From Seminavis robusta (taxonomy: Eukaryota > Bacillariophyta > Bacillariophyceae > Naviculales > Naviculaceae), in NCBI GenBank assembly GCA_903772945.1, contig CAICTM010000053.1:62001-126000 (forward strand): a stretch of 64,000 nt of DNA, in the 5' to 3' direction. This document shows positions 9,718-20,223 of this stretch, in pieces; the stretch's first letter is position 1; every line of letters starts with the position of its first letter. Made by a program: the position numbers and the translations under genes. The notes under the pieces are model-generated. The model was not told where the DNA came from. It saw only the letters and a list, made by a program, of their open reading frames with translations, and made no database searches.

Positions 9718-11067
9718 TACTGGCACAGTAGCATGGTTTGTGGATGGATGCGATGGATTGAGCTCACAAAAAGAAATTGGGTTTGCAAGCTGCGAGACTG
9801 ATTCTGGGGTGCAGGCGATGAATTGTCTAAAAGTGAAAGACCCTGCGAGGCAGTGGAGAAGAACTGGGCCCGTGTTGCTTTTTACATACTGTTTCGTCAA
9901 TATTTGATCCGGGAAAAGAGTACAATGATGGAACCAACCCTGGAGGTACAAAAGTTGGTTTTCTGTTGCATCCGCTTGCCGCTTCGAGATGCATACAATT
10001 CACGGATTTCTGAGGATATCTACCGAGAATGTTACCTTCCTACTAGAACTGTACTGTAATGGCAACTGTAGTCGAGCTTTCAAGTCACTACAGTACGTAC
10101 GAATGTGGGCACCACAAAAACAACGAGCGGATAGTCAGGATATTAGAGCTGGTGCATTCATTCTTTTCAGGATGGAGCATCGCAACGAGTCGATACGTTT
10201 ACGTTGGCAGACCGTATGACTTCATGAATGAGTTGCCCAATGCATCGTTTCATTCGGGGACTTTTGGTACCCTAGCCTCAATGAAGAAGATCAAGCGTAC
10301 CTGCAGCTTGTCGGGTGCTCCGTACCACCCGCAAACGAAGCACCTGCACCATTCACAAGAAGAGTCTGTCCATCCCAGAGCTGTCGATAGCAAGTTTGCA
10401 TCAGTGCGTCCTTCCAATGCACGGGGAGGCAGAGGCCAATCATATAAAGCCAAACCCTTTGCCCCAGTAATGGTCCTCAATTTCTTGCCCCTGATCCCAC
10501 AGAACCTAGTCCTGAATTTTGACTGTTCTTTGCTTAAGCCTGGCCCCGGCTGGCTTCTGTAGATAAAATCCCTACTCTAAACCCCCCTTGTCTCTACACC
10601 GTGTATGTACATCATGCATGCAAAGATGACGCGAAGCCAAAAAGACGGCTACCGATGCTCACGCTCGATTGAAATCTTTCCAGTTTTCACGCGAATACCT
10701 TTCTACCAGCCAGAAGACCATTTACGTAAATGGTATATGTTTAGGGGCTTGGAGAACGTTTATTCACAATAAACCAATTTAATACCCCACTTCTCAAGTG
10801 TTTACCCATCCAGGCGAATCTCCATGTAAAAGGTTGTCCGATGGAAACAGTCATGCAGTTAGTAGCTTTTCCCTGATTGAATGCTGCATATCGGCCAGAT
10901 ACATGGTTCCAAGCTCTAGGTGGCTATCTACGTTGTACCAGGTACTAGTACCTCGTCCCATACAGAATCGATGCCTTCAACGATTTGCTAAAAAGGAGGA
11001 AGAACCACAACAAAAATCATTCCAAAAACGAAAGGACCAAGCTTTTTGAAACAGCAGCTACGGTATC
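9718..11067. other. Intergenic with one retroelement tail
   Basis: About 1.35 kb between thioredoxin and the elongase. Apart from the repeat at 10446-10587 nothing coding was recognised. The 167-codon open frame at 10059-10562 runs through that repeat and is not considered a gene. Confidence 0.5.
10446..10587 (+). mobile_element. 3' tail of a reverse-transcriptase element, copy 1
   Basis: About 140 bp match, in the opposite orientation, the 3' part of the element at 36922-37440. Shared blocks include AAGCCAAACCCTTTGCCCC, TTCTTGCCCCTGATCCCACA, GTTCTTTGCTTAAGCCTGG and CCCTACTCTAAACCCCC. Only the 3' end is present. That is the usual outcome of 5'-truncated insertion by target-primed reverse transcription, so a LINE-type (non-LTR) origin is favoured. 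It is a fossil fragment. Confidence 0.6.
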
Positions 11068-11958
11068 ATGGCAGGAACAACTGATTTGTCTTTTGCCTCT
11101 GTCTTCCGGCCATGGCGCCCAGAGTTCAAGGAGAGTACTGATGGGCAACCTCTTGCAACCGACCTTTTGCAGCTCTTCTCACCCCTTCCAGATGAAAGAC
11201 TTCCGGAAAACCCCTATGTTGCTTTCTTTGTGCGCCGTGATGTATTGGTTGGCTTGATTCTCTTCTATGTTGCCAGTCTCTATCTTTTTGCAGGGGTTCG
11301 AGATGCAACCGGCTTTTCGGCAAAGGAGAGTCCAACCTTCCGTAACTTTGTCGCTGTGCACAACCTCTCTCTGGCAATCTTTTCTGCTGTATCTCTCTAC
11401 AATACTCTATCCATTGTGGTTGAAAATATGATCATGGGACCAGATGGGTGGGTTGCTATGGGCTGTGACACAGAAGGGGTCCATTGGAACTCAGGCCTCG
11501 GTGGTTGGGCATTCATCTACTTCTTGTCCAAACTTCTTGAGTTTGTGGACACTTGGATTCTTGTGCTAAAGGGTAAACAACCGTCCTTCCTGCAGGTATT
11601 CCACCATATTGGGATGGTCTTGATTAACTGGGGAGTGATCCGAGCCCGATCAAGTTGGATGTACTTTCCTGCATCTCTCAATCTGTTCATCCACTCGTTG
11701 ATGTACACCTACTTCTTCATAAAGACTCTCTATCCCAATGCTGAGATCAAACAAGCCAAGTATCTCACCATGGCACAGATAGGGCAGTTTGTCCTTGGAA
11801 TCACTGTTTCTTTGCTTTGGGCTTCAAAGTTGCCCACATTATGCATCTCTCAAGCCTCAGCATTCGTCCTCATTCTTCTTCAAACCTACACAGCAATCTT
11901 GGTTGCCATGTTTGCATCGTTCGCCCATCACAGGTACAAGTTGCATAAGAAGGCTTAA
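11068..11958 (+). CDS. ELO-family fatty acid elongase (PUFA-elongase-like, QxxHH box)
   Basis: The protein has 296 residues, about seven hydrophobic segments and the ELO core KLLEFVDTWILVLKGKQ followed by FLQVFHHIG (Gln176-Val-Phe-His179-His180), then MYFPASLNLFIHSLMYTYFF. ELO enzymes are the ER 3-ketoacyl-CoA synthases that condense malonyl-CoA with acyl-CoA. In most members the box is HxxHH; here the first His is Gln, as known for microalgal and animal polyunsaturated-fatty-acid elongases. A PUFA substrate is therefore likely but not proven. The C-terminus, KLHKKA, is lysine-rich and could aid ER retention, though it is not a strict KKxx. The ATG is preceded by about 1.3 kb with no gene. 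Single exon. Confidence 0.92.
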   Translation: MAGTTDLSFASVFRPWRPEFKESTDGQPLATDLLQLFSPLPDERLPENPYVAFFVRRDVLVGLILFYVASLYLFAGVRDATGFSAKESPTFRNFVAVHNLSLAIFSAVSLYNTLSIVVENMIMGPDGWVAMGCDTEGVHWNSGLGGWAFIYFLSKLLEFVDTWILVLKGKQPSFLQVFHHIGMVLINWGVIRARSSWMYFPASLNLFIHSLMYTYFFIKTLYPNAEIKQAKYLTMAQIGQFVLGITVSLLWASKLPTLCISQASAFVLILLQTYTAILVAMFASFAHHRYKLHKKA

Positions 11959-13164
11959 TTGATTAAGATGGCCCACCAACCCAAAGGAAAGGATCACTTG
12001 CTGGTAGTGTTAACTGTGGGTGCGGGCTCTATGGGCTCCACTTCGCTGTTACTGGTATCTTGTAGCTTGCTGATAAGACCCAGATGGAACCCAATAGCTA
12101 GAAGAAGCAGTTTCTCGTACAACAAAAGAGCATTGGCCAACTTGCTAGGTGGCGGATGGAGCAAACTAGAATGGCAACCTGGCTACTAGCTAGTATATTT
12201 TCTTCTTCTGTTCCTAGCATGCCGGTAGTAGGAGCAATAGCAGAAAACGAATGGCTTGAGAGGAGGGTGTCTGAAACTACAAATGTTATTAAGCTATGAA
12301 AAGAGCATAAAGAAACCATCAACACCGTGTCAAATATCACAGGTTACCATCATTTGCAGGCACACTAGAGTGAACTGTGGCATCTGGACTTGGTTGACAT
12401 GACTACAAGGAACCAACAAGCTTGACTTCATCAACGCACATACAGACCGGATTGCAAGAGAGCTCAACTACAATCTTGAACTTTCGCAATGATGAATGGA
12501 GAGCGGCGTGTAAAATGAACCGCACCCAATTTTTCGAAACGGAATGGTCCAAAAGACTAAATTAGATGGGGGATGAGCAAATGTTGCTATAGGGCTGTAG
12601 TGTACTCAGTTGCGACTCGAAATAACAGTTTAAAAAGCGAAATGCAAACTTTGGACTAAACTTAAGACAAATTGGATTGGATTGCACTGAATTGCATTGA
12701 ATTAGATTGCATTGGATTGAATTGGATCAAAAATAGTACTGATAATTGTATAGTAAAATGGAATTCAATTCAATCCAATCCAATTCAATGCAATCTAATC
12801 AAATCAAATCAAATCCAATAGAAAACAAACATCCAAAACATAATATTTCCTTTACAGACACAATAATACAAAAAAGAGCTAACAAATTCAATGCAACGGT
12901 ATTGGCATTTTTGCTCATCCCCATGTAAAAATGTATCATTTTTCCTAAAACCACGTACTTATACGTCAGTTGTGTCAGCCCCAACCCTTCTGTAGTTGTT
13001 CAAGGTCCAACCGTCGAAGCGGTGATGGGCATGTTTCCAGGGGGGAGCCATTCTCCAGGTGAGCGACGATGGCCATCAGAGATATTGTATCATTTACAAG
13101 AATACGATCTTATCTGCTTATGCTTCTGGTTGATTGATTCTTCCCAAGAAGTCAATCTGGATTC
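11959..13164. other. Intergenic, AT-rich
   Basis: About 1.2 kb without recognisable genes. It contains the ATTGG/CCAAT inverted repeat at 12670-12829 and then the upstream region of release factor 2. Confidence 0.5.
12670..12829. repeat. Imperfect inverted repeat of ATTGG/ATTGA/ATTGC pentamers
   Basis: The left arm (about 12670-12728) is a run of degenerate ATTGR/ATTGC pentamers. The right arm (about 12761-12829) is largely its reverse complement (CAATC/CAATT units). About 30 bp of unique AT-rich sequence lies between. The transcript could form a long imperfect hairpin. Confidence 0.7.
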
Positions 13165-14646
13165 ATGTCAGTACGACGTTTCATTCCGGCTCTTGTAGCA
13201 TATTGCCTGTGGAGGCAGACTTCTACATCTAGCATGGCAGCTGCCACAAAGAGAGTTTTGTTCGTGGAGGCTTTCAATGCGATACGACCAACTCGTTGCC
13301 AGTCCGCGTGGTGTCATACTCCAGCGACAATTCGCAGACATCATCGTGGCTACTTCCAAAATTATTATTATTATCTGCCAAGATCCGCACGACAAGGGTA
13401 TCCCACAGTCCGCCTCTTTTCGGCCAAATCCAGCGACACTGCCACCACCAATGAAAGAATATCCCAAATACGTCGAGATGTGGAAGAAACTGTGGAACTG
13501 TGTCAGCGCAATATGGAAGGAGCCCCTTCGATATCTTCCGTGCAACAGCGGGTCGATGATTTGGAACGAGAATCCTCCCAGCCTGGATTTTGGGACGATG
13601 CCAATCAGAAGCGATCCCAAGAAGTCACTGGTTTACTGTCACAATCCACTCGATTATTGACGCGATTATCGCAGTGGGATGATTGGAAGGGAGATATGCA
13701 AGCGGGGCTGGAAATGTTGCAAGAAATGGAGGGCGACAACGACGACGAAATTTCCGTGCTCATGGAAGAGTTGGTGGGTACTATTGTTTCTTTGAAAACC
13801 GACTTGGATAAGTACGAACTGGAGCTGTTTCTCAGTGGACCCTACGATGATGCTCCTGCGCGGATATTACTCACGGCTGGGGCCGGTGGGACCGAAGCCA
13901 ATGATTGGGTCAATGACCTATATCGCATGTACGAACGGCAGGCGACTGCCATGGGATTTCGTTGTCGTGTCGAGGATTCACAACCAGGCGATGTCGTCGG
14001 GTACAAGTCGGTAGAACTCCTCGTGGAAGGAGCACCGGGGACGTATCCATTTGGTTGGTTCCAGTCCGAAAAGGGAGCGCATCGTTTGGTGAGACTGAGT
14101 CCTTTTAATGCCCAAAACAAGCGGCAAACCACGTTTGCCGGGGTCGATGTGGCCCCCGATTTGAGCGACAAGCTAAATGACGATAGTCTACCCGACATAC
14201 CCGACAAGGATTTGGAGATTACCACCATGCGAGCCGGGGGCAAGGGAGGTCAAAACGTCAACAAGGTGGAAACGGCCGTGCGCGTCAAGCATCTGCCCAG
14301 TGGGCTGCAGGTCAAGTGTGCCCAGCACCGAACACAGAGTCAAAACAAAGACTTGGCTCTCAAACGGCTCAAGGGACAACTGTTGGCCATTGCCCAAGAG
14401 CAACGAGTACAAGAAATCAAAGACATTCGTGGTGATGCTGTGGAAGCCTCGTGGGGTGCCCAAATCCGAAACTACGTGCTGCATCCCTACAAAATGATTA
14501 AGGACCAAAGGACGGGGTGGGAGACTACCAATACCCAGGGATTCTTGGATGGAGGAAAGTTGTTGGAAGATTGCATGGGTGCCTGGCTGCGGAATAATCA
14601 TGCCCAAAAGCAACAACAAGCCGAAGAAGACGCCAAGAGTAGCTAG
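13165..14646 (+). CDS. prfB: Organellar peptide chain release factor 2
   Basis: The 493-residue protein is a class I bacterial-type release factor. It has the UGA/UAA-reading SPF tripeptide (Ser312-Phe314, in RLSPFNAQNKRQT) and the catalytic GGQ loop (Gly361-Gln363, in GGKGGQNVNKVETAVRVKH). The first about 90 residues have no counterpart in bacterial RF2, are basic and Ser/Thr-rich, and look like an organelle-targeting extension. A VEAFNA stretch inside it loosely resembles the Phe-containing cleavage site of diatom plastid presequences, so plastid is favoured over mitochondrion, weakly. The programmed frameshift typical of bacterial prfB is absent. The stop codon TAG lies inside a TAGCTAA context. 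The gene is convergent with the zuotin gene 322 bp downstream. Confidence 0.93.
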   Translation: MSVRRFIPALVAYCLWRQTSTSSMAAATKRVLFVEAFNAIRPTRCQSAWCHTPATIRRHHRGYFQNYYYYLPRSARQGYPTVRLFSAKSSDTATTNERISQIRRDVEETVELCQRNMEGAPSISSVQQRVDDLERESSQPGFWDDANQKRSQEVTGLLSQSTRLLTRLSQWDDWKGDMQAGLEMLQEMEGDNDDEISVLMEELVGTIVSLKTDLDKYELELFLSGPYDDAPARILLTAGAGGTEANDWVNDLYRMYERQATAMGFRCRVEDSQPGDVVGYKSVELLVEGAPGTYPFGWFQSEKGAHRLVRLSPFNAQNKRQTTFAGVDVAPDLSDKLNDDSLPDIPDKDLEITTMRAGGKGGQNVNKVETAVRVKHLPSGLQVKCAQHRTQSQNKDLALKRLKGQLLAIAQEQRVQEIKDIRGDAVEASWGAQIRNYVLHPYKMIKDQRTGWETTNTQGFLDGGKLLEDCMGAWLRNNHAQKQQQAEEDAKSS

Positions 14647-14968
14647 CTAAATGAATAGTTACTTTTCTTGACGATAACTGTATGTACTTTGTCAGCGTTC
14701 CTCGCTCCTTTCCAGCTGCCATTCCTGGATGAGAATTGTAGATGGTGTGTGTTGCTGAATCCTTGTTTACGTGCACTTTGCAGAAGCTTCAACGACCCTG
14801 ATCCAGGTGTCGCCGTTCTCGCTTTCCTTATCATCAGCACAGCTTCAAACGCATTGGTCCAAGTTGCGTCGGAAGGCTATTCAAAGCAGCGAATCTTCCC
14901 TCGGGGTTTATGAAAGGCCTGGTGGCATGACTTTTACTTCTTGGTATTCTTATGATCATCTGTACAGT
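14647..14968. other. Intergenic between convergent genes
   Basis: 322 bp separate the stops of release factor 2 and DNAJC2. It should contain both 3' ends and polyadenylation sites. No ORF of interest. Confidence 0.6.
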
Positions 14969-16819
14969 CTACTTTTTATTCTTGATAGCATCACGAATTG
15001 CCTTGAAACGTTGGACGCATTGCTTTTTGGATTTGCCAGTGACACTTTTCGCAATGCTGGTCCATCGTTCGTTCTTATCCATGGTGGCGGGAAATTTGGC
15101 CAACGCGTCCTGAAGTTGTTTATCCTGTTCTTCTGACCAGGTATCCGAGGCCGATGCCGCGGATACTTCTGTCAAGGTACTCTCGCTCTTGGCCGGCATG
15201 GCTTTGGGATTGTTGCTCTTGGCGCTGTCGCCGTTGGTTTGGGCGGCACTACCATTGGTAGTGGCTGACGCAACAACACCATTGATTGGAGCCTTTTCTG
15301 TGGGAATAGTAGTAGTAGTAGTAGTGGCGGTGGGGGCTGGTTCCGGTGCCGGTTTGGCAGCCGGTGCCGGTTTGGCAGCAGCCGGAGGGGGGCCAGTGTT
15401 CTTGGCAATTTTGTTGTATTGTTCGATGCATTCCTCTCGTGTCCGAGGATCCACCGGACGACACATGTTGTTGATGAAAGTTGCAATCTGTTCCCATCGA
15501 TTGGCCCCACCCCCCGGAAACTTTTTGACTGCCTTTGCCAATGCCGTTAATTCCTGTTGCGACCACGCCTTGGCGGCCGCTTGTTCTTCTGCCCTGGCAG
15601 CCGCCTCTTCCTCGAGCTTTTTTCTCCGTTCGGCGGCAGCCTTTCGCTTTTCTTCCTTTTCCTGATCGTTGGCATCCCGCGTTTCCAAAACACGATCGTG
15701 AATCATACGGAATTCTTTGGATTGTGTAAAGTCTTCTGTGAGTTCTTGAATCTGCAAAAGATTAAATTCACTGCACAAGAATTCCACCGCGTCGCTCATC
15801 TCTTCCAATGACGTAAATGGCAAATCGGCCGCTCCTCCCGTTTGTTCCTGATACGTCGCCACTGTCACTTTGCGCAGCTGCTGTTTGGCCTTTCGTAATT
15901 GTTTCTTTTCCTTTTCTCGTTGTGCCTTGTCTTGGGCACGTTGTTCTTTCTCGCGTTCTTGCCGTTCCGCCTCTTCTTTTTGTCTTTGTTCTTCCGCCTC
16001 TCGTTTTTGGCGTTCCTCCTGTTCTTTCTTTTGTTTGCGTTCCAGTGCGGCCTTTTCTTTGGCTTCTTTTTGTTCCCGATAATACTTTTGCAGGCGTGGA
16101 TCGGCGGCCATGGCCCGTTGTACTAGTGTTTGAATCCGACTCATTTCTTGTCGTTTGAGAGCCTTGGCTCGTTTGTCAATTTCCTTTTGGTAGAATCGTT
16201 TCTCGTACCTGGATTCGGCATCTTCCAAGGGATTGTTATTGTCGAATAGTTCTTCCTGTGCCTTTTGGGAAAAGTCTCTCCAGGAAGTGAACTGTGTCCA
16301 GTAGTCGTAAAAGGCTTGGACCTTGTCAATGGACGTGTCGGCGGTCCCCAAGGTGGGAATTTCGGTGGCTGCATTCCTGGAGGTTTGTTCCTGTAATCGA
16401 GTATCAAATCGCAGATTGCGTTCAAAGACGGGTGCAAAGGTCTCGTAAAAGTCGTCATCTGTGTACAACAAGAGTCCGTTGGCACTTCCATTCATGGCAG
16501 CTGACGCCGCGACATCGGGAGGGATACTGTCGTCAAAGGGCATTTCGGTAGAATCATAAGCCTGCCTCTTGGCCACATCGCTCAGGGTATCCCAAGCACT
16601 CTTGACGGCAATAAAGACATAATCACTCTCATCTCGCCCTGTTTTATCGGGGTGGTAGCGAATGCTGGCCTTTCGGTATGCCTGCTTGATGGTATACGGG
16701 GTAGCACGAACTGGTTCTTCCAAGCCGAGAATCTGGTAGTGATTAAACTCCTTGATTTCATCCTCGGAATAATCAAACAGTCGCAGGTGGATTGGTTTCT
16801 CGTTTTCTTCGTTGGACAT
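14969..16819 (-). CDS. DNAJC2: Zuotin/DNAJC2-type J-protein co-chaperone with two SANT domains
   Basis: The protein has 616 residues. The J domain (about 25-92) has YRKASIRYHPDKTG with the HPD triad at 56-58. A zuotin homology region follows, then a long highly charged helix (about 200-330, rich in KEKAALERKQKK-type sequence) that in zuotin contacts the ribosome. Two C-terminal SANT/Myb repeats begin AWSQQELTALAKAVKKFPGG (about 418) and DTWSEEQDKQLQDALAKFPA (about 560). This matches DNAJC2/MPP11, the J-protein of the ribosome-associated complex that stimulates Hsp70 on nascent chains; forms with SANT domains also act on chromatin. Fungal zuotin lacks the SANT repeats, so this is the animal/plant-type architecture. 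Single exon; the ATG at 16819 leads directly into the conserved N-terminus. Confidence 0.93.
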   Translation of the reverse strand: MSNEENEKPIHLRLFDYSEDEIKEFNHYQILGLEEPVRATPYTIKQAYRKASIRYHPDKTGRDESDYVFIAVKSAWDTLSDVAKRQAYDSTEMPFDDSIPPDVAASAAMNGSANGLLLYTDDDFYETFAPVFERNLRFDTRLQEQTSRNAATEIPTLGTADTSIDKVQAFYDYWTQFTSWRDFSQKAQEELFDNNNPLEDAESRYEKRFYQKEIDKRAKALKRQEMSRIQTLVQRAMAADPRLQKYYREQKEAKEKAALERKQKKEQEERQKREAEEQRQKEEAERQEREKEQRAQDKAQREKEKKQLRKAKQQLRKVTVATYQEQTGGAADLPFTSLEEMSDAVEFLCSEFNLLQIQELTEDFTQSKEFRMIHDRVLETRDANDQEKEEKRKAAAERRKKLEEEAAARAEEQAAAKAWSQQELTALAKAVKKFPGGGANRWEQIATFINNMCRPVDPRTREECIEQYNKIAKNTGPPPAAAKPAPAAKPAPEPAPTATTTTTTIPTEKAPINGVVASATTNGSAAQTNGDSAKSNNPKAMPAKSESTLTEVSAASASDTWSEEQDKQLQDALAKFPATMDKNERWTSIAKSVTGKSKKQCVQRFKAIRDAIKNKK

Positions 16820-18210
16820 GTTGAGCTTAGAATGAACTTGGGATGAATGGATGGAAGTAGAGATGGATGGAATAGAGGTTGGAATAGATGGAATGCCTAC
16901 TAGCTAGCTGGAAGATAATCCGGGAAAAGAATATTAAGACGTCCGGTACGGTAGCTCTGCTCTTGCTCTATGCACTCAATGTAGACAGGACCTACAATCT
17001 CGTGTTCTACTCAATTGGCACAGGACTCTCTCGTGCACAAATAATAATAATGAATGATGACGGGTAATTCATGCATCAGTGGACCGTGGCGGCCTTGTAG
17101 AATGACGGAAACGAAAATCGAGTTTGGAAGTTGGAAGCCTTTGGATGTTTGGATGGCTGCAGTTCGCCTACGTTTGAGTCGCTATTCTCATTCCCGTGTA
17201 CTACCACATCACCACAGCATCAGTGTTAGGATTATCCACGATGACTCCCCACGCTCTAACTAAGCGTTGGTTTCGGAGCTCGCCCCAACAACCACAACCA
17301 AGGCTTTCCTCCTGATTGACTACCTACCTGTGGATGCAGAACTGTGTTGGTGGCAGTGGTACCTGGTATTGGTGGCAGTTGCACCGGTACGGTATTAGTG
17401 GTGGCGGTGGTACTACAGGGGCATCATTTTCACCAGAGGAAGCAACGAAATCTTCCCCATCTAAGCATTGGACATTAGATGACTAGTAGCTAGGAGGTGA
17501 AGCGGTTCCTTCGCCAATGGGTTACCCAAGGATTCCTTCGTTGGATCATCCGATGGACTTGGGACCTGCACTCCAACAGCTTCCCGGGCGAAGCAATAGC
17601 CATCCCAACGTTACGACGTCCGTCCTGCCGAAACCTCCGGGATCATGACTTCATCTAGAATAAACAAGAACTATGTACGCACTTTGACGAATTTCCTACT
17701 TTTTTCTCACTACACCACAGTTCGTTGTCTCGGATGCCAGTGGTGGCAGCTTGTTCGACTTCGTCGAAAGAAGCAAGGAGTGTTGAGCGGACCTTGATGC
17801 ACTCTCCAGGTAGGAGCGATGCGGTTGTCGTCTTTGGAATCCACCTGTTCAATGCAGTGGAGTCCGAAGGGGGGGAGGGGGGTCGCAAGGAGAGAGCAAA
17901 ACGTCGTCGGAAGAACAAATTTGCCAGATCTAGCTAGTCTCGCCGCAATAGAAATTGTGAGACTATGGTGTTAGAGTCAGGATTAGTTGACAACTATTAA
18001 GTAATAGCAAGAGTGTGGATCTTTCCTCAATCATTGAAAACAGCTCAGAAGCTTCTGGATCACCCAAGCAGCCTTTCGCCTTGTGGCAATCCTCCTCCTC
18101 TTGTTTCAAGGAACAAATACAGTGTCAACTGCTGAACAGATCAAGGAATCTTTTTCGTTTGGCTGACACAGATCCACGGCCAACTCAGATGCAAAACACA
18201 TTCATTGGGA
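16820..18210. other. Intergenic, simple-sequence rich
   Basis: About 1.4 kb. It holds a degenerate GGAAT/GATGG tract just upstream of DNAJC2 (about 16842-16895), a TAGCTAGC tract (16901-16909), and a GGT/GGC-rich degenerate tract (about 17343-17420). No credible gene was found in it. Confidence 0.5.
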
Positions 18211-19845
18211 CTACCAATTCTCGGCATCGTCCTGCATCCGCTTGAGTCGTTTCGATCGTCGTCGCAGGAATCCGTAATCATCTTGATCGACGAGAAAGTC
18301 TCGAAGTCGCTTTCGTCGTCGTTCCGACAATTCGCAATTGGGAATGCACGGTAGCAATCGTTCGGGATGCAACGAGAGCAAATAATGTACGAGCGACGTA
18401 TTGTAGCTTTCATCGACAATCATGTCGACCCATCGCTGTCGATCGTCCGGTTGAGCCACCAAATCCTTGCGGCCGGCGGCATTAAACGCCAGCATGAACG
18501 ATGCCTTGTCACTGAGCGGGAGGCATTTGCCCGACACCACAACACGAACTTCCTTGAGATGACAATTGGTTTCCAACGTTTCTTCCAAACACTCATTCAT
18601 TTGCGTGCGAAAGCCTAGTCGCATTTCGTCCGTGGGGGCATCATTCTGACCACCGCCGTGTACCAAGGAAATGTATCCGTGCAAGTGCACTTTGAGATGT
18701 GACAGCATTCGGGGCTTTTGCTGCTGATTATTGGTTGTATTTCCCAACTGACTCAACAAGTGTTGACAGAGTTGCCCTAATATCTGTCCCATATTATTGG
18801 TTGGATTGGCCCGTAATCGCGGCAAAATGGAAATATCCAATCGTTTCAAGCAATTCGTGGCGAGTTTGTCGAGTGCGGCATACATGGGCGGCGTAATTTC
18901 ATTGGCATCCAAACGCAACGTGCGCAAACAACCCGATGTCGATTCGGCCAGTGCATGCAACAGGGTCGTCCAGGATTGATTGGACACATCGGCACCGCGG
19001 AGCGACAATTCTCGCAAGGATTGATTGTGACGAAATCCTTCGGCAATGCCCGGTGCCATTTCATTAATGGTATTGCGGACATCACTCAATCGAAGAGCAC
19101 AGACGGCCGATTGGGGTCCACAAATGACTCGAATCAAATCGAGTGACACGGCCACTCCGTACATGGATAAATCCAATTGTCGTCGTCTGCTGCTATTGTT
19201 GTTGTTGTTATCGTCATCTGTTGTCGTCTTTCGACAGAGTTGTTCCAATGCCGAATTGGGTACCATGGAAGGTTGGCTCATACAGAATCGAACATTCTCG
19301 AGTGTCTCCACGCCTTTGACGGATCGCAAGAACGAATCGACTACCCAACGTGTCATTTCTCGTGACTCTTGTGGTGGCATATCCGTCACGTTGGCTCCAA
19401 AAGCCGACAGTGCCAGTGTCTTCAAAGAAGAAAGTTGAGATACTTGTGCCAACATGGCATCGTATTCGGCTCGTGTTCCCGTCAGATAAGCACCCAACCG
19501 GAGTGTCTCCAATCGATCCTTGAGACTTTGCAGCAAGTGCTCTAACGCTCGCACGGTAATGGGCTGCGGTCGATAAGAACAAGTGATTTCCACATTGACC
19601 AGACGGGGCAGTTTGGTCGCCACCAACTGGAAGAGATCCACCATTTGGTCGGCGTCCAACGTGGGTGTGGTTTGGATGCGAATCATGGCGGCGGCGGCAT
19701 TAGATCGATTGGAATCCAGGAGTTGGATCAACTCGTTGCGTTCCATGGGCAAATTGAAGCGAATCCGTGACCGCAACCGAGGACCGGGACGGAAGGATGC
19801 TACTCGGCGACGCAATTCGCGTCCGGCTTCAATGGCGTCCATCAT
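18211..19845 (-). CDS. Leucine-rich-repeat protein (RNase-inhibitor-like)
   Basis: The protein has 544 residues. Irregular leucine-rich repeats spread over about residues 80-370, for example LETLRLGAYLTG, LKTLALSAFGANV, LRELSLRGADVSNQSW and LRTLRLDANEITPPMYAAL. Spacing of roughly 28 residues fits the RI-like class. The C-terminal 120 residues (AFNAAGRKDLVA, then VDMIVDESYNTSLVHYLL and a basic tail RRRSKRLKRM) have no repeat and resemble a tail I recall from other diatom LRR proteins. There is no signal peptide or membrane helix, so it is probably intracellular; the basic tail could be a nuclear signal. Partner unknown. It is divergent from UTP14 across 378 bp. Confidence 0.75.
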   Translation of the reverse strand: MMDAIEAGRELRRRVASFRPGPRLRSRIRFNLPMERNELIQLLDSNRSNAAAAMIRIQTTPTLDADQMVDLFQLVATKLPRLVNVEITCSYRPQPITVRALEHLLQSLKDRLETLRLGAYLTGTRAEYDAMLAQVSQLSSLKTLALSAFGANVTDMPPQESREMTRWVVDSFLRSVKGVETLENVRFCMSQPSMVPNSALEQLCRKTTTDDDNNNNNSSRRRQLDLSMYGVAVSLDLIRVICGPQSAVCALRLSDVRNTINEMAPGIAEGFRHNQSLRELSLRGADVSNQSWTTLLHALAESTSGCLRTLRLDANEITPPMYAALDKLATNCLKRLDISILPRLRANPTNNMGQILGQLCQHLLSQLGNTTNNQQQKPRMLSHLKVHLHGYISLVHGGGQNDAPTDEMRLGFRTQMNECLEETLETNCHLKEVRVVVSGKCLPLSDKASFMLAFNAAGRKDLVAQPDDRQRWVDMIVDESYNTSLVHYLLSLHPERLLPCIPNCELSERRRKRLRDFLVDQDDYGFLRRRSKRLKRMQDDAENW

Positions 19846-20223
19846 GGTTGTCGAATATAATAAGCAAGAAGGGAGATGGAAGTGGATGCAGTAGTTTGTT
19901 GAGATGTAGTAGTTGTAGATTGTGGCTAAAGAGGTAGTCTATCAATCGGAACAAGGCTTGACGGAAATGGAAGGAAAGGTACAAAGGAACAACGGCTGTG
20001 ACCGCTTTTGGAATTGCCTCCAGTGTCTGTTTTGGGTGTTCGCCAGTTTCCCATTTGAAAGCCAGCAAGCTGTTGGAGCACGATCTTTTTCACAGTGTCG
20101 TCTGTGCGTCGAAGCCAGAAGGATCTCAGCACCAATCAATCGGGCTTCGAGAAGCTTCCAACATGCGATGCTCACATTTTTCCATCTTTCCCTCTGTTTG
20201 GCTGCCAACAAACACTTCTGACC
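19846..20223. promoter_or_regulatory. Shared divergent promoter region, LRR gene / UTP14
   Basis: 378 bp separate the two ATGs. The UTP14 reading frame stays open upstream of its ATG to about 20095, but no ATG occurs there, so I treat it as 5' UTR. No specific motif is claimed. Confidence 0.45.

Noticed and set aside
10059-10562. 167-codon plus-strand open frame
   Set aside because: Runs from unique DNA into the retroelement tail in a mixed composition; no protein family recognised.
20095-20223. N-terminal extension of UTP14 by 43 codons
   Set aside because: It would need a GTG start; the ATG at 20224 begins the typical MGKTKSK N-terminus.
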